From positions 112,452 through 176,451 of the forward strand of contig NZ_AULR01000005.1 in assembly GCF_000422385.1 (NCBI RefSeq): a stretch of DNA of 64,000 nucleotides, given 5' to 3'. Under the pieces are notes generated by a model. It worked only from the letters and a program-made list of their open reading frames with translations. It ran no database searches and was not told where the DNA came from. Position 1 is the stretch's first letter. The number at the start of each line of letters is the position of its first letter. Below are positions 37,670 to 45,924 of this stretch, piece by piece. This DNA comes from Microbacterium indicum DSM 19969. Lineage in GTDB: Bacteria > Actinomycetota > Actinomycetes > Actinomycetales > Microbacteriaceae. The position numbers and the translations under genes were made by a program.

Positions 37670-39016
37670 TCAGGCGGCGAGCAGCCCCAGCGTGCGGGGG
37701 CGGACGACGAACCAGAGCGCCGCGATGCCGACGACCGCGCAGGCGATCATGATCGACGACATCGAGAGGGGCGTGATCCCTCCTGTCAGTCCCGCGACGA
37801 CGCCCACGAGCGGCGAGATGAGGCCCGCGACGCCGTTGTTCGCCGCGCCGAGGACCGACGCCGCCGTGCCGGCCGCGTCGGGGTGCCGATCGAGCGCCAG
37901 GACCTGCGCGCACGGAAACGTGAAGCCGCACGAGGTCATGAAGAGGAAGAGCGGCACCGCGACGCCGAAGACGCTGTCGGTCACGAGCGCCCCGACCGGG
38001 ATCAGCGCCGACATCACGAGCAGCGAGACGGTCGACCCCGCGAGCACCCACTGCGGCCCGATGCGGGTCGCGAGGCGCGCCGCGATCTGGTTGCCGATCA
38101 CGAGCCCGATCGAGTTCGCGGCGAAGAGCATGCCGTACTGGAACGCCGAGAGCCCGTAGGTCGTCTGGAAGAGGAACGACGACGACGAGAGGTACGAGAA
38201 CAGGCCCGAGAACCCCATGGCGCCGATGATGAGGCAGCCGACGTACACGCGGTCCGAGAAGACGACGCGGTAGCGGTGGCGGACCGAGGTGGTCTGCGCC
38301 GTGATCCGATCCGCCTTGGGCCGCGTCTCGGGCAGGCCGAACAGCGCGCACGCGAGGATCACCGCGCCGTAGCAGCACAGCACGATGAAGATCCCGCGCC
38401 ACGGCATGGCCCCGAGGAGCGCGGATCCGATGAGCGGCGCGATCACGGGCGCGACGCCCGTGACGAGGGCGAGCCGCGAGAGCATGATCGCGAGGCGCTG
38501 ACCGCCGAACAGGTCGCGCACCATCGCCATCGCGACGACGCCGCCTCCCGCCGCGCCGACGCCCATGAGGACGCGCATGATGCCGAGGGTCACGAGGTCG
38601 GGCGCGAAAGCCGCCGCGAGGCACGACACGAGATGCAGCGACGTCGCGATGAGGAGCGGCGTGCGCCGGCCGACGGCGTCGCTCAGCGGGCCGATGATCA
38701 GCTGGCCGATCGCGAAGCCCACCATCGTGCCCGTGAGGGTCAGCTGGATCGCCGCGCTCGTCGTGTGGAAGTCGGCCTCCAGCACGGGGAACGCCGGCAG
38801 GTACAGGTCGACCGTGAACGGCCCGAGCGCCGTGAGCGCGCCGAGCAGCAGGACGTAGAGCGTGCGGCGGCGCACCGAGAAGCGGTCACCGGGGTGCACC
38901 GACGCGCGCTCGCCCGCGGCGTCGCGCACCGCATCGGGCACCGTGATGGTGCCCGTCGGGATCGGGATGAGGCCCGTCGACGTGGGCAGGCGGTGGGTAT
39001 GTTCGTTCTCGTGCAT
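37670..39016 (-). CDS. Bcr/CflA-family multidrug MFS exporter
   Basis: This 448-residue exporter carries an N-terminal cytoplasmic tail of about 45 residues and then twelve helices with the DHA1 signature LGPFTVDLYLPAFP and GQLIIGPLSDAVGRRTPLL. The family removes drugs such as bicyclomycin, chloramphenicol and sulfonamides from the cytoplasm. The ATG at 39016 is chosen; an in-frame start at 39064 would lengthen the tail by 16 residues. No regulator is adjacent. Confidence 0.85.
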   Translation of the reverse strand: MHENEHTHRLPTSTGLIPIPTGTITVPDAVRDAAGERASVHPGDRFSVRRRTLYVLLLGALTALGPFTVDLYLPAFPVLEADFHTTSAAIQLTLTGTMVGFAIGQLIIGPLSDAVGRRTPLLIATSLHLVSCLAAAFAPDLVTLGIMRVLMGVGAAGGGVVAMAMVRDLFGGQRLAIMLSRLALVTGVAPVIAPLIGSALLGAMPWRGIFIVLCCYGAVILACALFGLPETRPKADRITAQTTSVRHRYRVVFSDRVYVGCLIIGAMGFSGLFSYLSSSSFLFQTTYGLSAFQYGMLFAANSIGLVIGNQIAARLATRIGPQWVLAGSTVSLLVMSALIPVGALVTDSVFGVAVPLFLFMTSCGFTFPCAQVLALDRHPDAAGTAASVLGAANNGVAGLISPLVGVVAGLTGGITPLSMSSIMIACAVVGIAALWFVVRPRTLGLLAA

Positions 39017-39074
39017 CACGCGGTCGCCTTCGCTCGTGCTGTTCCGTCGCGCAGCCGTGCGCAACTGGAAAAGT

Positions 39075-40484
39075 CTATTGGCGTCGGGGCTCGTAGCGCA
39101 CGGGGGGAAAGGCCCCCGCGACGACCGACCTGAGCGCCTCGAGGTCGCCCGACACAGCCCCCGCGGCGCGGGCCTGGATGAGCAGGTTCCCGATCGCCGT
39201 CGCCTCGACGGGCCCCGCCTCGACCGGGATCCCCGATCGGTCGGCCGTGAGCTGGCACAGCAAGGCGTTGAGGGCTCCGCCTCCGACGACGTGGATCGTC
39301 TCGACGGGCACGCCCGACAGCGCGCTCGCCGTCGCGACGGCCCCCGCGAAGGCCGCGGCGAGGCTCTCGACGATCGAGCGCGCGAACGCCGCGCGCGACT
39401 CCGGGACGGGCCGATCGTGCTCGCGCAGCCAGGCCGCGATGCGCCCCGGCATGTCGCCCGGCGGCAGGAAGACGGGGTCGTTCGCGTCGAAGATCCCCAC
39501 GGATCCGCGCACCTCGGCCGCCTCGGCGAGGAGGGCCGGGAGGTCGATCCGCTCCCCCGCCCGCTCCCACTCGCGGATCGTCTCGCTGAGCAGCCAGAGG
39601 CCCATGACGTTGTGCAGGAAGCGCGTGCGGCCGTCGACGCCGCCCTCGTTGGTGAAGTTCGCCTCGCGCGCCGCGTCCGTGAGGATCGGCCGCTCGGTCT
39701 CGACGCCCACGAGCCCCCACGTGCCGCACGAGATGTACGCGGCGCGGTCGGCCCGCATCGGCACGGCCGCGACCGCCGACGCCGTGTCGTGCGATCCGAC
39801 GGCGACGACGGGGGCGGATCCGCCGACCTCCCGAGCGACGTGCGGCAGGAGCCCGCCGACGCGGTCGCCCGGGTCGACGAGCCGCGGCAGCAGCCCCGCG
39901 GGGACGCCGATCCGGCTCAGGAGATCCGCGTCCCACTCGCGCGTCGTCACGTCGAGGAGGCCCGTCGTCGACGCGTTGGTGCGCTCGGCGACCCGCTCCC
40001 CCGTGAGCATCCACCCGAAGAGGTCGGGGATGAGGAGGAGCGCGTCGGCGACGTCGAGCATGTCGCCCTCTGTCGCGAGCTGGTAGAGCGTGTTGAACGC
40101 GAGGAACTGCAGCCCGTTGCGCGGGTACAGCTCGGCGAACGGCGTGCGCGCGTGCACGAGCCCCGGCCCGCGAGCCGTGCGCTCCTCGTCGCGGTAGTGG
40201 AACGGCTCGCCGAGCACCCTGTCGCCCCGCAGCAGGGCGTAGTCGACGGCCCACGAGTCGACCCCGATCGAGGCGATGTCGGGCGCGGCCCGGAACGCCT
40301 CGGCGAGGCCGTCGCGGGCGCCCCGGTAGAGCGCCGTGACGTCCCAGTGGAGCCCGCTCGGCGTGCGGACGGGCGCGTTCGGGAACCGCGCGACGGTCTC
40401 CATCTCGAGGGATCCGTCGGCGAATCGGCCGACGATCACGCGGCCGCTCGTGGCGCCGAGGTCGATGGCGGCAAGTGCTGTCAT
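39075..40484 (-). CDS. rhaB: Rhamnulokinase
   Basis: RhaB phosphorylates L-rhamnulose to L-rhamnulose-1-phosphate. The 469-residue FGGY-family kinase shows the phosphate motif AAIDLGATSGRV, substrate-binding SIGVDSWAVDYALL, the catalytic-region SHDTASAV and the adenosine motif VVGGGALNALLCQ. It is the last gene of the minus-strand rha cluster and is separated from the aldolase gene by a 112-base structured gap. The ATG at 40484 is the first start of the conserved region. Confidence 0.93.
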   Translation of the reverse strand: MTALAAIDLGATSGRVIVGRFADGSLEMETVARFPNAPVRTPSGLHWDVTALYRGARDGLAEAFRAAPDIASIGVDSWAVDYALLRGDRVLGEPFHYRDEERTARGPGLVHARTPFAELYPRNGLQFLAFNTLYQLATEGDMLDVADALLLIPDLFGWMLTGERVAERTNASTTGLLDVTTREWDADLLSRIGVPAGLLPRLVDPGDRVGGLLPHVAREVGGSAPVVAVGSHDTASAVAAVPMRADRAAYISCGTWGLVGVETERPILTDAAREANFTNEGGVDGRTRFLHNVMGLWLLSETIREWERAGERIDLPALLAEAAEVRGSVGIFDANDPVFLPPGDMPGRIAAWLREHDRPVPESRAAFARSIVESLAAAFAGAVATASALSGVPVETIHVVGGGALNALLCQLTADRSGIPVEAGPVEATAIGNLLIQARAAGAVSGDLEALRSVVAGAFPPVRYEPRRQ

Positions 40485-40505
40485 GAGGGGTCCTGATGCA
40501 GAAGT

Positions 40506-40585
40506 ACGGCAGAACGTGAGGAGGCGGCGGCGGGACCCGCGGGATCGCAGGGCCCGCCGCCGGGCGACCACGGCTCCTGCCGTAG
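40506..40585 (-). terminator. Nested hairpins between rha aldolase and kinase genes
   Basis: TACGGCAG (40506-40513) pairs with 40578-40585 and encloses a nine-base-pair GC stem (40527-40535 with 40554-40562). On the minus strand this lies after the aldolase/dehydrogenase gene and before rhaB, so it may reduce read-through into rhaB or protect the upstream message. Confidence 0.5.
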
Positions 40586-40596
40586 TCGTGCGGGCG

Positions 40597-42633
40597 CTAC
40601 CGCAGGAACGCCGCCGCGACGCCCGAGTCGACGGGGATGTGCAGGCCCGTCGTGCGGCTGAGCTCGGGGCCCGTCAGCACGTAGACCGCGTCGGCGACGT
40701 TCTCGGGCACGACCTCGCGCCCCAGGATCGTGCGGTTCGCGTAGAACTGGCCGAGGTCCTCCTCCTTGACCCCGTAGGTCGCGGCACGCTGCGCGCCCCA
40801 GCCGCCCGCGAAGATCCCGGATCCGCGCACGACGCCGTCGGGGTTGATGCCGTTGACCCGGACGCCGTGCTCGCCGAGCTCGACCGCGAGGAGGCGCACC
40901 TGGTGGGCCTGGTCGGCCTTCGTCGCCGAGTACGCGATGTTGTTGGGGCCCGCGAAGACGCTGTTCTTCGACGAGATGTAGATCACGTCGCCGCCCATGC
41001 CCTGCTCGATGAGCGGCTTCGCGGCGGCGCGGGCGACGAGGAAGGATCCCTTCGCCATCACGTCGTGCTGCAGATCCCAGTCCTTCTCGGTCGTCTCGAG
41101 CAGCGGCTTGGAGAGCGAGAGGCCCGCGTTGTTCACGACGAGGTCGATCCCGCCGAAGGCGAGGAGCGTCTCGTCGATCGCGGCCTGGACGCCCGCGGCG
41201 TCGGCGACGTTCGCGGCGACGCCGATCGCGACGTCCGATCCGCCCAGCTCGGCCGCCGCGGCGCGCGCCTTCTCGAGGTCGAGGTCGGCGACGACGACGC
41301 AGGCGCCCTCCTTCGCGAGGCGCGTGGCGATCGCCTTGCCGATGCCCGACGCCGCGCCGGTCACGAACGCGATGCGGCCCTGGTGGGTCTTCGGCGCGGG
41401 CATGCGCTGGAGCTTGGCCTCCTCGAGCGCCCAGTACTCGATCCGGAACTTCTCCTCGTCGGAGATCGGGGAGTACGTCGAGAGCGCCTCGGCGCCGCGC
41501 ATGACGCCGATCGCGTTGACGTAGAACTCGCCCGCGACGCGCGCCGTCTGCTTGTTCCGGCCGTAGCTGAACATGCCGACGCCCGGGATCAGGACGATGA
41601 GGGGATCCGCGCCGCGCATCGCCGGCGACGCGTCGGTCGCGTAGCGCTCGTAGTACGCGGCGTAGTCGGCGCGGTACTCCTCGTGCAGCTCCTTGAGGCG
41701 CGCGACCGACTCCTCGATCGAGGCCGATGCCGGGAGGTCGAGGATCAGCGGCTTGACCTTCGTGCGGAGGAAGTGATCGGGGCAGCTCGTGCCGAGGGCG
41801 GCGAGGGCGGGCGCCTTCTCCGACGCGAGGAAGTCGGTCACGGCCTCGGCATCAGTGAAGTGGCCGACCATGGGCGCGTCCTGCGACGCGATGCCGCGGA
41901 TCGTCGCCGCGAGGGCGGCGGCCTTCGCGCGGCGCTCGGCGGCGGGGAGCGCCTCGAAGCCCGGCCGGACGGCGCCGAAGGGATCCGCGGATCCGCGCTC
42001 GGCGATGTACGCGGCGGCGGTCTCGATGATCCAGAGCGAGTTGCGCTCGGTCTCCTCGCTCGTGTCGCCCCACGCCGTGATCCCGTGGCCGCCGAGGATC
42101 GTGCCGATCGCCTGCGGGTTCGCGGCCTTGATCGCGGCGATGTCGAGTCCCAACTGGAAGCCGGGGCGGCGCCACGGCACCCACACGACGCGGTCGCCGA
42201 AGATCTTCGCCGTGAGCTCCTCGCCGTCGGCGGCGGTCGCGATCGCGATGCCGCTGTCGGGGTGGAGGTGGTCGACGTGCGCGGCGTCGACGAGGCCGTG
42301 CATCGCGGTGTCGATCGACGGGGCGGCCCCGCCCTTGCCGTGCAGGCAGAAGTCGAATGCCGCGACCATCTCGTCCTCGCGCTCGATGCCCGGGTACACG
42401 TTCGCGAGCGCGCGCATGCGGTCGAGGCGGAGGGCGGCGAGGCCCGACTCCTTCAGCGTCCCGAGGTCGCCGCCGGATCCCTTGACCCACAGCAGCTCGA
42501 CGGGCTCGCCCGTCACGGGGTCGATCTCGGTGCCCTTCGCCGACGTGTTGCCGCCCGCGTAGTTCGTGTTCTTCGGATCGGCGCCGAGTCGGTTCGAGCG
42601 CGCGAGCAGGTCCGTGACCGTCTGGTTCGTCAT
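40597..42633 (-). CDS. rhaD: Bifunctional rhamnulose-1-phosphate aldolase/lactaldehyde dehydrogenase
   Basis: This 678-residue fusion has an N-terminal class II aldolase domain (GGNTSAKG, VDHLHPDSGIA metal region) up to about 400. A C-terminal short-chain dehydrogenase follows with FVTGAASGIGKAIA, NNAGLS and the YSATK catalytic pair. It cleaves L-rhamnulose-1-phosphate to dihydroxyacetone phosphate and L-lactaldehyde and then oxidises the aldehyde. The fusion (RhaEW type) is typical of actinobacteria and bacilli. The gene lies 15 bases after rhaI. Confidence 0.93.
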   Translation of the reverse strand: MTNQTVTDLLARSNRLGADPKNTNYAGGNTSAKGTEIDPVTGEPVELLWVKGSGGDLGTLKESGLAALRLDRMRALANVYPGIEREDEMVAAFDFCLHGKGGAAPSIDTAMHGLVDAAHVDHLHPDSGIAIATAADGEELTAKIFGDRVVWVPWRRPGFQLGLDIAAIKAANPQAIGTILGGHGITAWGDTSEETERNSLWIIETAAAYIAERGSADPFGAVRPGFEALPAAERRAKAAALAATIRGIASQDAPMVGHFTDAEAVTDFLASEKAPALAALGTSCPDHFLRTKVKPLILDLPASASIEESVARLKELHEEYRADYAAYYERYATDASPAMRGADPLIVLIPGVGMFSYGRNKQTARVAGEFYVNAIGVMRGAEALSTYSPISDEEKFRIEYWALEEAKLQRMPAPKTHQGRIAFVTGAASGIGKAIATRLAKEGACVVVADLDLEKARAAAAELGGSDVAIGVAANVADAAGVQAAIDETLLAFGGIDLVVNNAGLSLSKPLLETTEKDWDLQHDVMAKGSFLVARAAAKPLIEQGMGGDVIYISSKNSVFAGPNNIAYSATKADQAHQVRLLAVELGEHGVRVNGINPDGVVRGSGIFAGGWGAQRAATYGVKEEDLGQFYANRTILGREVVPENVADAVYVLTGPELSRTTGLHIPVDSGVAAAFLR

Positions 42634-42648
42634 CTCTTCTTCCTGAGA

Positions 42649-43812
42649 TCAGGCGCCCCAGCTGGCCTGCTGGCCGCCGACGCGCTCCTGTTCGATCTTC
42701 TGCTGGTAGCCCGACGCGACGTACGCCGCCATCGGGTCGGCCGGGAAGCCCCGGCTCTCGCGCCACTCGGCGAGCGCGGGGCGCACGTCGGTGTAGAACG
42801 CGTCCATGAACACCTGGTTCGCGCCGAGGACGTCGCCGTCGAGCTGCGCCTTCCGCAGCGCCTCGAGGTCGACGAGCAGGGCGCGCGCCGTCATCTCCTG
42901 CACGTTGAGGACGGATCGAGTCTGGCCCAGGATCTTGTTCTCGACGTTGTGGCACTGGTCGAGCATGAACGCGACGTCGGGGTTCAGGTATCCGCCTCCG
43001 CGGATGACCTCGAAGATGATCCGGAACAGCTGGAACGGGTCGGCCGCGCCCACGATGAGGTCGTCGTCGGCGTAGAAGCGGCTGTTGAAGTCGAACGAGC
43101 CGAGCTTCCCGAGCCGCAGCAGCTGCATGACGATGAACTCGATGTTCGTGCCCGGCGCGTGGTGGCCCGTGTCGAGGCACACCATCGCGCGCTCGCCGAG
43201 CGCCGAGACCTGCGCGAAGGAGGTTCCCCAGTCGGGGACGTCGGTGTGATAGAACGCGGGCTCGAAGAACTTGTACTCGAGCACGAGGCGCTGATCGTCG
43301 CCGAGCGCGTCGTAGATCGTCTGGAGCGAGTCGTGCAGGCGGTCCTGGCGGCCGCGCATGTCGGCCTGGCCCGGGTAGTTGGATCCCTCCGCGAGCCAGA
43401 TCTTCAGGTCGCGCGACCCCGTCTGGTGCATGACGTCGATGCACGCGAGGTGGTGGTCGATCGCCTTGCGCCGGATCGCCGCGTCCTCGTGCGTCAGGGC
43501 GCCGAACTTGTAGTCGTCGTCCTGGAAGGTGTTCGAGTTGATCGTCCCGAGCGAGACGCCCTCGTCCTCGGCGTGCTTCGCGAGATCCCCGAAGTCGGCC
43601 ATGTCCCACGGGATATGGAGCGCGACGGCGGGGGCGAGGCCCGTGAGCCGGTGCACCTGGGCGGCGTCGGAGATCTTCTCGAACGGGTCGCGCGGGGTGC
43701 CGGGGGTGCCGAACACCTTGAAGCGCGTGCCCGAGTTCCCGAACGCCCACGAGGGCAGCTCGATCGACTGGCCCGCGAGCTGGTCGAGGATCTCCTGGCT
43801 GAGGATGCTCAT
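42649..43812 (-). CDS. rhaI: L-rhamnose isomerase, actinobacterial type
   Basis: This 387-residue TIM-barrel enzyme converts L-rhamnose to L-rhamnulose and belongs to the xylose isomerase-like family seen in Pseudomonas stutzeri and actinobacteria, not the E. coli RhaA family. Metal-binding segments include VLEYKFFEPAFYHTD, CLDTGHHAPGTN and SFDFNSRFYADDD. The ATG at 43812 has GAAAGG upstream. Its gene follows the mutarotase by 17 bases in the rha operon. Confidence 0.92.
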   Translation of the reverse strand: MSILSQEILDQLAGQSIELPSWAFGNSGTRFKVFGTPGTPRDPFEKISDAAQVHRLTGLAPAVALHIPWDMADFGDLAKHAEDEGVSLGTINSNTFQDDDYKFGALTHEDAAIRRKAIDHHLACIDVMHQTGSRDLKIWLAEGSNYPGQADMRGRQDRLHDSLQTIYDALGDDQRLVLEYKFFEPAFYHTDVPDWGTSFAQVSALGERAMVCLDTGHHAPGTNIEFIVMQLLRLGKLGSFDFNSRFYADDDLIVGAADPFQLFRIIFEVIRGGGYLNPDVAFMLDQCHNVENKILGQTRSVLNVQEMTARALLVDLEALRKAQLDGDVLGANQVFMDAFYTDVRPALAEWRESRGFPADPMAAYVASGYQQKIEQERVGGQQASWGA

Positions 43813-43829
43813 GGTCGTGCCTTTCTCTC

Positions 43830-44192
43830 TCACGCGTCGCCGTCGAGCGCGTGCAGCTGGGTTTCGAGGTGGAAGATCTCGGGGAGCGTTTCGGCGTCCT
43901 GATCCGCCCGCCCCTCCTGGTCGACGAAGAAGCGGGCCATCTCGGCCTCCCACCGCGCCGCGACCTCGCTCGCGGCGAGGTACGCCTGCGAGGCCCGGTC
44001 GTCGCCGGTCTCGTAGACGCCGATGAGCTCTCCGCCGCCCGCGTGGAATATCGAGTAGCCGCGCCGCCCGGACGCCGCGATCTCGCGCAGCATCTCGGGC
44101 CAGATCGGGTCGTGGCGCCGCAGATACTCGTCCAGCAGCTCGGGCCTGACGCGCAGCCGGAAGGCCACCCGCGTCGCGGTGTCGCTCATCAT
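43830..44192 (-). CDS. rhaM: L-rhamnose mutarotase
   Basis: RhaM interconverts alpha and beta L-rhamnopyranose so that the isomerase receives the right anomer. The 120-residue ferredoxin-like protein (DUF718 family) has the conserved FRLRVRPELLDEYLRRHDPIWPEML start and YSIFHAGGGELIGVYE. It is the first gene of the minus-strand rha operon. GGGAG lies five bases before the ATG at 44192; a second ATG is the next codon. The operator-bearing promoter lies directly upstream. Confidence 0.92.
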   Translation of the reverse strand: MMSDTATRVAFRLRVRPELLDEYLRRHDPIWPEMLREIAASGRRGYSIFHAGGGELIGVYETGDDRASQAYLAASEVAARWEAEMARFFVDQEGRADQDAETLPEIFHLETQLHALDGDA

Positions 44193-44208
44193 CGAGGCTC
44201 CCTCATGT

Positions 44209-44249
44209 TGAATCGTTTCATTATGACCACACGGACGGGCGATCCGCAA
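44209..44249 (-). promoter_or_regulatory. rha operon promoter with LacI-type operator
   Basis: On the minus strand TTGCGG (44244-44249) and CATAAT (44220-44225) with an 18-base spacer form a promoter. The near-palindrome TGAAACGATTCA (44209-44220) overlaps the end of the -10 and the expected start site. The LacI-family regulator encoded divergently at 44336 is the natural ligand-responsive repressor. Confidence 0.65.
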
Positions 44250-44335
44250 ACCCGATCTCCGAAAGCGCGCAGATCCGCTCATCGCCCCGCGCCGAGGGGT
44301 CGATACGATCGACGGACGACCTGGGGAGGAGCCGC

Positions 44336-45349
44336 ATGGCTGTCAGCATCCGCGATGTCGCGAACCGAGCGGGCGTCTCCGTCGGAACCGTCTCGAACGT
44401 GCTCAACCGGCCGACCGCCGTCGCCGCCGCGACCGTCGAGCGGGTGCGCACCGCGATCGACGACCTCGGCTATGTGCGCAACGACGCCGCGCGGCAGCTT
44501 CGGGCGGGCCGCAGCGCGACCGTCGGCCTCATCGTGCTCGACGCCGGCAACCCCTTCTTCGCCGAGGTCGCCCGCGGCGCCGAGGACGAGGCCGCGGCGC
44601 AGACCCTCGCTGTTCTGCTGGGCAGCAGCGACGAGCAGGCCGAGCGCGAGACCCGCTACCTCGAGCTCTTCGAGGAGCAGCGCGTGCGCGGGGTGCTGCT
44701 CTCGCCGCAGGCCGAGGTGCCCGAGACGGCGTCGCGGCTGCAGGAGCACGGGATTCCCGTCGTCCTCGTCGACCGCCACGCGGCCGGATCCCCCTTCTCG
44801 TCCGTCTCGGTCGACGACGAACGCGGCGGCTACCTCGCGACGCGGCACCTGCTGGATCAGGGGCGCCGGCGGATCGCGTTCGTCGGGGGACAGCGCGGGC
44901 TGAGCCAGGTCGCCGGGCGACTCGCGGGCGCCAGGCGCGCCGTCGCCGAGGTCGCGGGGGCGACGCTCGAGCCGATCTCGACCGCCCAGCTCACGGTTCT
45001 CGCGGGCCGCGAGGCGGGGACGGCGATCGCGGCCCGCGCGGCCGCCGACCGGCCCGACGCGGTCTTCGCGGCGAACGACCTCCTCGCGGTCGGCGTCATG
45101 CAGGCGCTCGTGATGCTCGGATCGATCCGGATCCCCGACGACATCGCCCTCGTCGGCTACGACGACATCGACTTCGCGCAGTCGACCGTCGTGCCGCTGA
45201 CGTCCGTGCGGCAGCCGGCGCGGCTCATCGGATCCACCGCCCTGCGGCTGCTGGGGCAGCTGAGCGACGACCCGGGCCGCGAGCCCGAGCACATCGAGTT
45301 CGCCCCCGAGCTCGTGGTGCGCGGCTCGAGCCTCGCCCGGTCGTCCTGA
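44336..45349 (+). CDS. LacI-family regulator, likely of rhamnose genes
   Basis: This 337-residue regulator has the helix-turn-helix SIRDVANRAGVSVGTVSNVLNRPT followed by the hinge and a periplasmic-binding fold (VGLIVLDAGNPFFAEVARGAE). It is divergent from the rhamnose operon, and the shared 143-base gap holds an operator, so rhamnose-responsive repression is likely. GGAGGAGCC precedes the ATG. The phosphopantetheinyl transferase gene begins eight bases after its stop, though a functional link between them is doubtful. Confidence 0.88.
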   Translation: MAVSIRDVANRAGVSVGTVSNVLNRPTAVAAATVERVRTAIDDLGYVRNDAARQLRAGRSATVGLIVLDAGNPFFAEVARGAEDEAAAQTLAVLLGSSDEQAERETRYLELFEEQRVRGVLLSPQAEVPETASRLQEHGIPVVLVDRHAAGSPFSSVSVDDERGGYLATRHLLDQGRRRIAFVGGQRGLSQVAGRLAGARRAVAEVAGATLEPISTAQLTVLAGREAGTAIAARAAADRPDAVFAANDLLAVGVMQALVMLGSIRIPDDIALVGYDDIDFAQSTVVPLTSVRQPARLIGSTALRLLGQLSDDPGREPEHIEFAPELVVRGSSLARSS

Positions 45350-45357
45350 GGGCCAGC

Positions 45358-45840
45358 GTGGGCTCGGGGATCGGCGCCGCCTCGGTCGCGTGGGGGCCGG
45401 ATCCGCTCGCGCTCGTCCGGTCGCTCGTCGGCGACCCGGCGGCCGAGATCGCGCACGCCTGCCCGCGGTGCGGATCCGCGGCCCACGGCCGGCCGTTCGT
45501 CGCAGGGTCGCCCGTGCCGATCTCGATCAGCTACGCGGACGGTCTCGCGATCGTCGCGGCCGCGCCGGGTGCCCGGGCGGTCGGGATCGACATCGAGCGC
45601 GCCGACGACACCCGCGCCGCCGAGCTCGGGCCGCTCTTCGCGCCGGAGGATCCCCCGTCGATCCGCGACTGGACCCGCATCGAGGCGGCCGTGAAGGCCG
45701 ACGGGCGCGGGCTGCGGATCTCTCCGGCCGCGGTCGTCCTCTCCCCCGGCCGTGCCGAGCTGCCGGGCGGCGTCGAGCTCGCCCTCGCGGACGCCCCCGG
45801 CCCGGACGGCTACGTCGCATCCCTCGCGCTCCTGCGCTGA
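45358..45840 (+). CDS. 4'-phosphopantetheinyl transferase superfamily protein
   Basis: This 160-residue small Sfp-type enzyme moves phosphopantetheine from coenzyme A to a carrier-protein serine. It has the CPRCGSAAHGRP motif, the Mg-binding GIDIE (Asp78, Glu80) and the WTRIEAAVK helix (Trp105, Glu109, Lys113). It is shorter than Sfp (about 224). The obvious client is the carrier domain of the synthetase at 47262-51167, whose operon converges on this gene. The GTG start at 45358 follows the LacI stop closely. Confidence 0.8.
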   Translation: MGSGIGAASVAWGPDPLALVRSLVGDPAAEIAHACPRCGSAAHGRPFVAGSPVPISISYADGLAIVAAAPGARAVGIDIERADDTRAAELGPLFAPEDPPSIRDWTRIEAAVKADGRGLRISPAAVVLSPGRAELPGGVELALADAPGPDGYVASLALLR

Positions 45841-45843
45841 GGT

Positions 45844-45916
45844 CCGCCCGCTCCGGGTACGCGAACGGTCGCCCGCACCCCGGATCCGCGACCACATGCG
45901 CACCCGGAAGGGGCGG
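45844..45916. terminator. Compound hairpin between PPTase and M1 peptidase genes
   Basis: CCGCCC...CCGGGT...CGC (45844-45862) pairs with 45898-45916 through 15 pairs interrupted by small internal loops, and the loop holds a further GGTCGC/GCGACC stem (45867-45872 and 45888-45893). It lies between convergent genes and probably ends both transcripts. Confidence 0.5.
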
Positions 45917-45924
45917 CGGGGCGC

